From Branchiostoma floridae (taxonomy: Eukaryota > Chordata > Leptocardii > Amphioxiformes > Branchiostomatidae): DNA of 64,000 nt. Below the pieces are notes generated by a model. It searched no databases and was not told the origin of the DNA. It saw nothing but the letters and a program-made list of their open reading frames with translations. A program made the translations under genes and the position numbers. How positions within the stretch are numbered: the stretch's first letter is position 1; each line of letters opens with the position of its first letter. Positions 58,101-64,000 of this stretch are shown here, in pieces. Where the stretch lies: positions 9,198,545 through 9,262,544 of the forward strand of contig NC_049988.1 of NCBI RefSeq assembly GCF_000003815.2. The letters run 5' to 3'.

Positions 58101-60632
58101 AATGTATGCAAAAAGCAAAAGTTTGTCTCATGGCTGAAAACACTCTTTTGACACTTTTGCAGCCATGGATCTACCGTAATCTGGAATTCGGAGTGGATCT
58201 GGACTCTCGGATCGCTCTGGTGGGGCCAAATGGCGCAGGAAAATCCACGCTGATGAAACTCCTGGATGGAGAGCTGGTGCCGACAGACGGACTGATCAGG
58301 AGAAACTCTCACCTGCGCATCGGCAGGTTCCACCAGGTGGGTACCAGGAGGTGTTACAGGTTACAGGTGGGCTGGAGTGGATGGGGTTTTAGGGCACAGT
58401 CCAATGTTCCAACACATTTATGTCCCGACACCCCTGGGGGATAGTTTGTGTTATGTAGTGCCAAAACATAGGGGTGTCAGAACATAGGGTGTATATGTTA
58501 CTTTCTTGTGTTTGACTAGAGACAATAACTGCAGAATTTATGTTTTTGTTATGTACACTTGTAAGTTGTTACCTTTCCAATAGCATCTACAAATCATATA
58601 GTCTTTCATAGATATTGTGATGCATGGTATAGCTGTTTTTGCCTGGAGTTTATAAATTCTGTTGAAGGCTTCTGCTGAGAGGCCTTTATTTGTAGGTGCA
58701 TGCTAAGTTTAATTGCTGCCTATTAGTATGATTTTATCATCTTAATAACTGAACTTCCAGTCTTGGGGCCAAGCTTCGTCATGCTTGACTTTAGGCTCCA
58801 ACGATGTAAGTGTGGCTCGCCACGCCTGCACTGGTTCTCGGTAGAGGTCACAAGTACATGTAGTCTCACAAGATTCCGAAACATAACAAAGGAAAAAGTC
58901 AAAACTCTTAAGAAACTCATTGAGGACGAAACAGGGCTGGAAGGGAAAGGGCTTCTCTCTGCAATAAAGACAAGCAGTTCTGGAGGATTAACTTCATCTG
59001 CTCCACCTCACAAGAGGATGAAAGATGATGATGATGAATAACTGAACAATGTCTTTCTTGTAGCATCTTCAAGAGAAGCTGGACCTGAACCAGTCTGCAG
59101 TGGAGTTCCTGATGGCGAGTTACCCTGAAGTGAAGGAGATTGAAGAGATGCGTTCCATCGTGGGGAAGTACGGGCTCACAGGCAGGCAACAGGTCAGGAT
59201 TTCTGCCTTATAACTCATGATCATAGTTGTCTCACTCTGTGGAAGTAGTTTTATTCATGTGTGTGTTTGTAAATACTGAGGTTGGAGGTTTGATGTATTA
59301 ACCCTGTAGCGTGCGCAGTCCAGTGGTTAGTGGCCCTGCCTCTGGAACTAGAAGCCGTGAGTTTGATTCTGGCTGTGTCGCTACATGCACACTACTGAAA
59401 AGAATTGCAGTCCTTAGGACAGAACATTAAGCTGTGGTTCACTGTTCATTGTGCTTGTCGAAAAGAGCTACATGTACGAGAATTTCTCTGGTACAATAAA
59501 CCTGTAAATACTGTACATAGCATCTGTCACGACCTGTAGAAGACTTCACTGAGCTTAAGCTGGATCGAGATCACTTTCCTTTCGCTGTGCTAACATCTCC
59601 TTCCCCTCCCCCCAGATGTGTCCGCTGAAGAACCTGTCCGACGGACAGCGAGCGCGGGTGATCTTCGCGTGGCTGGCGTGGCGGGCGCCACACCTCCTGC
59701 TACTGGACGAACCCACCAACCATCTGGACCTGGAGACCATCGACGCGCTCGCCGACGCCATCAACGCCTTCGAGGGCGGCTTGGTACTCATCAGCCACGA
59801 CTTCCGACTCATCAACCAGGTTAGTTAACGAGTTATTGATTAGCCAAACTTAACAAGTTCTACATTTATCTGGTTAAGTTATCTATCAACCTGATCAAGT
59901 TAATAAGTTATCCATTAAACTGGTTACATAAGACTCACTGGGGCTGATCAGACATGACTCAACTATCAGCCAGGTTATCTATTAACCGTAACAAGTTAAT
60001 AGGTTAAGTGGAACATGATTGCTGCTCATTAAACAGTTTTAAACTCATGAACCATGTTAGTAAGAAGTTATCTATTAACAAGATCCAGTTAACAAATTAT
60101 CCATTAACCTAGCAAAGTTAACATGCTTAGTGGAACATTACACTCACTTATGATCAGACATTACTTCAGACTAGATTAGTTTACAAGTTACTCATAAACC
60201 AGTTTAGGACGTTAACTCATCAAACTGGTTAAGTTTGCAAGCTAATATCATTCTCACTGCTGCTGAGTGACCACAACAATTTGTCCTTACCGTTGATGTA
60301 ATCGGAACAGATTGTTTTCAGTTAAATGAACTTGCTGAAGCTCAATGTTTCTGACTTAGGGACAAGAGATGCTGCTACAGTGAGCGTAGTTCGGTGCCCA
60401 AAAGTGGTCAATGGCCTTGCACTGAGCAAACTTGTTAAAAAAGATACTTTGCACCGAGGACTGTTCTAACCGTAGAACCAATATTTTCCCCCAGGTTGCG
60501 GAGGAAATCTGGGTGTGTGAACACGGCACGGTGCGGAAGTGGAAGGGAGACATCCTGTCCTACAAGCTGGACCTGAAGGAGAAGATCATGAAGGAAAACT
60601 CCAGGTTTAACAAGATCAAGTCTGTCATCTAA
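52126..60632 (+). CDS. ABCF2: ATP-binding cassette sub-family F member 2
   Basis: Thirteen coding exons: 52126-52264, 52695-52916, 53740-53928, 54606-54721, 55039-55190, 55656-55758, 56894-56989, 57208-57327, 57654-57743, 58163-58336, 59064-59192, 59616-59819 and 60495-60632. They give 623 residues, the length I recall for human ABCF2. MPSDAAKK starts a Lys/Ala-rich tail, as in the human protein. ABC1: Walker A GLNGCGKS (about 116-123, split by an intron), signature FSGGW (229-233), Walker [14 protein letters not shown] linker has [10 protein letters not shown] and [21 protein letters not shown]2: GPNGAGKST (430-438), signature LSDGQ (517-521), [12 protein letters not shown], and an ISHDFRL switch His. 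There are no membrane segments; ABCF proteins are cytosolic ATPases tied to ribosomes and translation. Both ATP sites look intact. Confidence 0.96.
52949..53104. mobile_element. MITE-like element, family A, ABCF2 intron 2
   Basis: TACTGTAAATACATTTAAG and AAGCATTTACAGTA ends enclose a GTAGCGGGAAAAAATGG block. It begins about 30 bases after the donor of exon 52695-52916. At 156 bases it lacks the far inner arm. Confidence 0.68.
54059..54350 (+). mobile_element. Truncated copy related to the GGGTCTGCATG element
   Basis: It starts GAGGGTCTGCATGTCC and follows the left part of 31143-31762 (CAACGTTATTTGT, GAAGCATT, GGCAACGTCAGATAACACTC). No right-hand CATGCAGACCC end is found, so it seems truncated. 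It lies in ABCF2 intron 3. Confidence 0.55.
55290..55425 (+). repeat. Dispersed repeat shared with 2298-2405
   Basis: CCTGGCACATTTGACCAAT, GATCACGTG, GTGAGTTT and TGGTCATCA occur here and, in the same order, at 2298-2405 in the RBM33-like intron. Family not recognised. Confidence 0.55.
55712..56327 (+). repeat. 56-base minisatellite, 11 copies, made of an exon end plus its 5' splice site
   Basis: The first unit starts at 55712 inside ABCF2 exon 55656-55758 and spans the exon end, GGT-GTAAGT and seven intron bases. Ten further units start every 56 bases (55768 to 56272). Nearly all keep CTATGGTGTAAGTAC, a good 5' splice site; the second unit has GTTAGT. Units 2-11 share GTTAAC where the exon has GTGAAC, so they expanded after that change. 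Confidence 0.95.
56530..56762 (+). mobile_element. tRNA-derived SINE, ABCF2 intron 6 copy
   Basis: It begins GTGTGCATAGTCCAGTAG, then GGAACTAGGAGCCGTG, a B-box-like GCGTTCGATTCTGG, and a body with TCCACTGTTCATTGTGCTTG. It ends AACCTGTAAATACTGTACAT. A second copy at 59306-59530 has the same order. Confidence 0.75.
58763..59041 (+). pseudogene. Intronic open frame with acidic C-terminal tail, possible retroposed gene fragment
   Basis: Between ABCF2 exons 58163-58336 and 59064-59192 an open frame runs to a stop at 59041. Its last 50 codons read like real protein: a Lys-rich helix ([18 protein letters not shown]), a Gly/Ser stretch, then [12 protein letters not shown]. The frame is not in phase with the preceding ABCF2 exon from the AG at 58759-58760. 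I do not recognise the parent gene. It could be a processed fragment or chance. Confidence 0.35.
59306..59530 (+). mobile_element. tRNA-derived SINE, ABCF2 intron 11 copy
   Basis: GCGCAGTCCAGTGGTTAG, GGAACTAGAAGCCGTG, GAGTTTGATTCTGGCTG, then TTCACTGTTCATTGTGCTTG and CCTGTAAATACTGTACAT match the copy at 56530-56762 with moderate divergence. Confidence 0.75.
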
Positions 60633-63600
60633 ATATCCCACCATCTCAGGGCCTTCCCTCCAAACTGTGGTCATAGCAATTGGGGTTTATATTTGACATC
60701 CTTATGCATGTGAATTTCCTCATAAAAAAAGGTAGAAATGGCCATTTGATATATACATCCATTTTTAATAGAAAGTTGCAAGGAATCGAAAGATTGAACC
60801 ATATATTGATGTCTGCGAAGTTGTGAATCCTTCAGAAAACTGCTGTAAAATGAGAGAAAAGACAGAAAACTGAGTTTTGAATGATTTTCACCAAAAATTT
60901 TGGATCTTCAAACTAAGAAGAATGTCACCTATAAAACCAAGCTATTTGACCTAATCAGTATTATAGAATGCTAAATACTGTAATCATAAATGTTACACCT
61001 ACGTATGAAACAAAGAAGTACTAAATTAAAAGACTACCATTAAAATTCCTACGGAATTTGCAGCCACCACCACTCAGGTTTAGTCGGGATAGAGTAGAAT
61101 TAGAATGTAAGGGTTAATATTATCAAGGATGTAATATATAATGTCCTTGATATTATTATGCCAAGGTTACACAGTTAAGGATACTCACTCACTTCTACCA
61201 AGCTGCAATACCATGTATTACAGAATGGGGGCAGTGTTACACACAGTCAATGATGCACTATTCACCTGAAATGTTTTTGTGGCCTATGATAACCACTGCT
61301 TTTTGCAAAAGTATAGCCAAACACTAGCATTAAAGTCACGCAAGACAGCAAATATATTATAATAGAATGCTGCAGATAGATGTGCAAAGGTTAGCTGTGA
61401 CAGGTCACTCAGTAGTATAACCAGCTGCTGTCACATGCCTGTGAAGCTGTTACGCTGAAGGGCGGGTATACTGGCTATACAGACACAGACACAGAATGGG
61501 GTAATTACAGTAAGTTATCTAAAGAGGGTCAGGCAAGATAATTTTTCCTCCCACTGTGTCAGTTACATAAAATAGATTCTTCCCTTTAGCATGTATATTG
61601 AAATAGCCCTTAGAGGCAACATGTATAAGGAACATTATAGACACACTACATTACAAATTTAAAGCAGGCTTATTCAGACAAGCAGAGATACTAACTGTAA
61701 ACTTTGCCCATTCAATTGCCTTAAGGTATTGAAGTCAATGAGTAGATTTTTTTCTATATGTAATTAGTGTCAGAAAATGTCAGAAAAGGAAATGTCGTCA
61801 GTTCTGTATGTATAATGCCCGTTGTAATATTTCCTTCCTTCTAAAGTTGTGGACTCAGCTGGTATAATGCAGTAGGGGCTGTCCATTATATATATTAGGA
61901 GGGTACAGAACAATTGATGACGAGACGGACAGGCCAGTACCTTATTTGGTCATTTGGGGAATGGTTCGTGCAGTGTTGAAATGTTTGTAGTTTATCGTGA
62001 ATATTTTAACATTTTTTTACATACAATTCACACTTTGTACAGTCTTGAAAAAAGATGACAGAATAAGTGAAGTATGTTCTCTCCATGTGTATAATTGCTA
62101 TGTGTAAGTTTAGAGTATTTAACTTTGTTATATCTGGACTTTGAATTTACCCATGTAAACTGATATATGTTGCATTAATGTACATCTATTGGGTAACTGC
62201 CATCAAGTCCTCTATATTTCAATGTTATTTATTTATATACTGGTTACTGATAAATTAGTCTACATGAAAACGCATACATGTGTATTATTAGTCTGGTATA
62301 TTTTCTTTGTGTCACATGTTTTCTTCATAGAAGGATTTATGGAAGGTGTGTTGTGAAAAGGCAGAATAAAAAGGAAAAAAAGTCTTTGTTGCTGTCTTTG
62401 TTAAGGTTTCTTCACGAATTGAAGTGTGCCCAGAGAACACACGTGTATTTGTATGCCAAAGATGCCAATATCTGCACATTTGACACCGAAAGCCATCAAT
62501 TTTATCTTCACTAAGCCATATTGATTTGATTACTAGTATATGGATGACATCAGTATGCGCATCAATATTTGGCTGTTTCCAAAGAAAAAAAAAATCCCTG
62601 CTGAAAATTGTACAAAGCAGCTGCAAAATGAGCAAATATATACCATACATTTTTTTAAAAATATATCGGAAAGCATATACTACCATCATAGAATGGCAAC
62701 TGTTCAGTGTACCGTACTCTGTGTCTTTGTTCAACCTTCCTGACCACATTGAAGGCAACCATCCGTTTTGGGATTCCATCATCCATATAACAATGTAATC
62801 TGAATGTTTATGGACATGTGTGTACAACACATGAGAATGTACACACTACCAGATAGATGTTAGGCAAATCAGTTCAATGTTTAGAGCTAGAGAATTCTCT
62901 GAAAGAACAGTACTGCAAACACGTATCTCGGAAAAAAATGTTGTGTTTCCTGACCTACCCTGGAAAAAAAACTGGCAACCCTAGACTTTTTTGTCACATA
63001 GCTATAACGTTAGTTTCCAATTAGAATTTTTATTCAGTCTGCTTAGTATTGAAGTAAAGTTACTTCCTGTCTTATCTAATGAAGGATAAATGTCTCCATT
63101 ATGCACAGAATGAAAGTTTGACATTGAAAGATACATGTAAGTGTCCTCATGCATTTCAGTTCAACAAGACCTTTGGCCAGTCTTTATAAAACTACAAGAG
63201 AAAAAGATAATCTCTACCTACCGACCCTAATTTTTTCAGGATTTTTTTTCCTCGGTATTTTGGGTTGGAGATAACGTTAACGTCACCAAAACGTTTCAAC
63301 GGATCAATCAGAAAACGGCACAACGTTCCCTCCCAACATCTGCTTGGAAGCCAGTGTTAATGACCTCATCTTGTGGTCTTGTCCAGGTGTTAATTACATG
63401 ATAAGTAGAGGAACATTTCAGTAAAAGATCAAAGTTGTCATATACTAGTATAGTATAGCGGATAAGGTCTCCAAGCAGACGTCTGGTGTGAGAGATCTTA
63501 ATGTTTCTGTGACGGCTGGGCTTCTCTGACAGTTCCTTACTCCACAAAAGAAGATGAACAGTTAAGTTAAAGGTTAAACTCGTGAATGGAAAACTGTTGA

Positions 63601-64000
63601 CATGTCCGCGTTCCCCATAACTTACTCAAAACGTAAAAGATATGATGTATACAGTAATGTAGGTGGCGCTTCGACGGGCGGACATGGTGTAACATGGGCT
63701 CCTCGCGTAGCACCTGGAATCGATCCTTTTTATGTCAACTTATGTTTTAAAGGTCATTCTAGATGTATGTAAAGATGTCAGGGCCTATTTGGGAAGGTTT
63801 TTATCTGCTTTAAGTCTAATTTCTAGCATATCTTTACATTTTCAAGTCAGGACTATAAACCCTATCATAGCCTTTTCTGCAGTACCGCTCCCGGCCGTCC
63901 CTGAAAAGTGGCTAAGACGACCGTCAAATTGCCAAATTTCCCTCTTTTCGGGAATTTGGAAATCATGAAAGGCTCGCAAAGGGGTTTGAATTTTAAGGCT
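60633..64000. other. ABCF2 3' side and intergenic DNA
   Basis: No homologous exon is seen. The longest open frame, 62312-62830 on the minus strand (172 codons), has no recognisable domain and an AT-rich, biased composition. AATAAA at about 62365 is one possible late poly(A) signal. An inverted-repeat pair (CCCAACATCTGCTTGGA near 63336 and TCCAAGCAGACGTCTGG near 63470) matches the element at 38465-38605. Confidence 0.45.
63336..63490. mobile_element. Second AAGCAGATGTTGGG inverted-repeat element
   Basis: CCCAACATCTGCTTGGAAGC at the left and GTCTCCAAGCAGACGTCTGG at the right are partial inverted complements. Both match the arms at 38490 and 38573, including the nearby GTTAATGAC/GTCAACGAC text. 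Confidence 0.5.

Noticed and set aside
62312-62830. 172-codon minus-strand open frame
   Set aside because: No recognisable domain, no splice neighbours, AT-rich composition, and it overlaps another open frame on the plus strand. Chance is more likely.
63655-63740. Possible tRNA near AGCACCTGGAATCGATCC
   Set aside because: A B-box-like string followed by T's is present, but no convincing A box or paired stems were found.

Overview
This is a window of animal nuclear DNA. It holds small exons with GT-AG introns, dense interspersed repeats, and proteins of clear metazoan families. The gene set, together with short terminal-inverted-repeat elements and tRNA-derived SINEs inside introns, fits an invertebrate deuterostome. 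My best guess is a lancelet (Branchiostoma-like); that is inference, not proof. All gene models were assembled by hand from splice sites and reading phase, and the phase closes across every junction given.

Layout, left to right: (1) 464-2677 (+), the last four coding exons of an RBM33-like RNA-binding protein, then a long gene-free stretch that begins with a GCTGT-rich segment. (2) 9950-13458, a gene-free region with 16 copies of a 26-base imperfect hairpin whose two arms co-vary, and a CpG-rich promoter-like block at about 12.7-13.1 kb. (3) 13773-22238 (-), a complete eight-exon gene for a 550-residue secreted or membrane-anchored protein. It has an N-terminal lysozyme/transglycosylase-like segment, a von Willebrand A domain with an intact MIDAS, and a C-terminal hydrophobic tail. 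(4) 24380-30554 (-), a complete ten-exon, 371-residue Golgi sialyltransferase of the ST3Gal group. (5) 33108-49211 (+), CFAP221 (PCDP1), a ciliary central-pair protein. It is nearly complete, but part of its second coding exon is lost in a 305-base run of N. (6) 52126-60632 (+), a complete 13-coding-exon ABCF2 gene of 623 residues. The rest, to 64000, is its 3' side and intergenic DNA.

The genes do not form one pathway. They are housekeeping or tissue genes that happen to be neighbours; RBM33 and ABCF2 are also close on human 7q36. The most unusual DNA features are the co-varying hairpin array, an 11-copy 56-base minisatellite that repeats an ABCF2 exon end with its 5' splice site, a 33-base minisatellite running into the last CFAP221 splice acceptor, and several families of terminal-inverted-repeat elements with recognisable target-site duplications.
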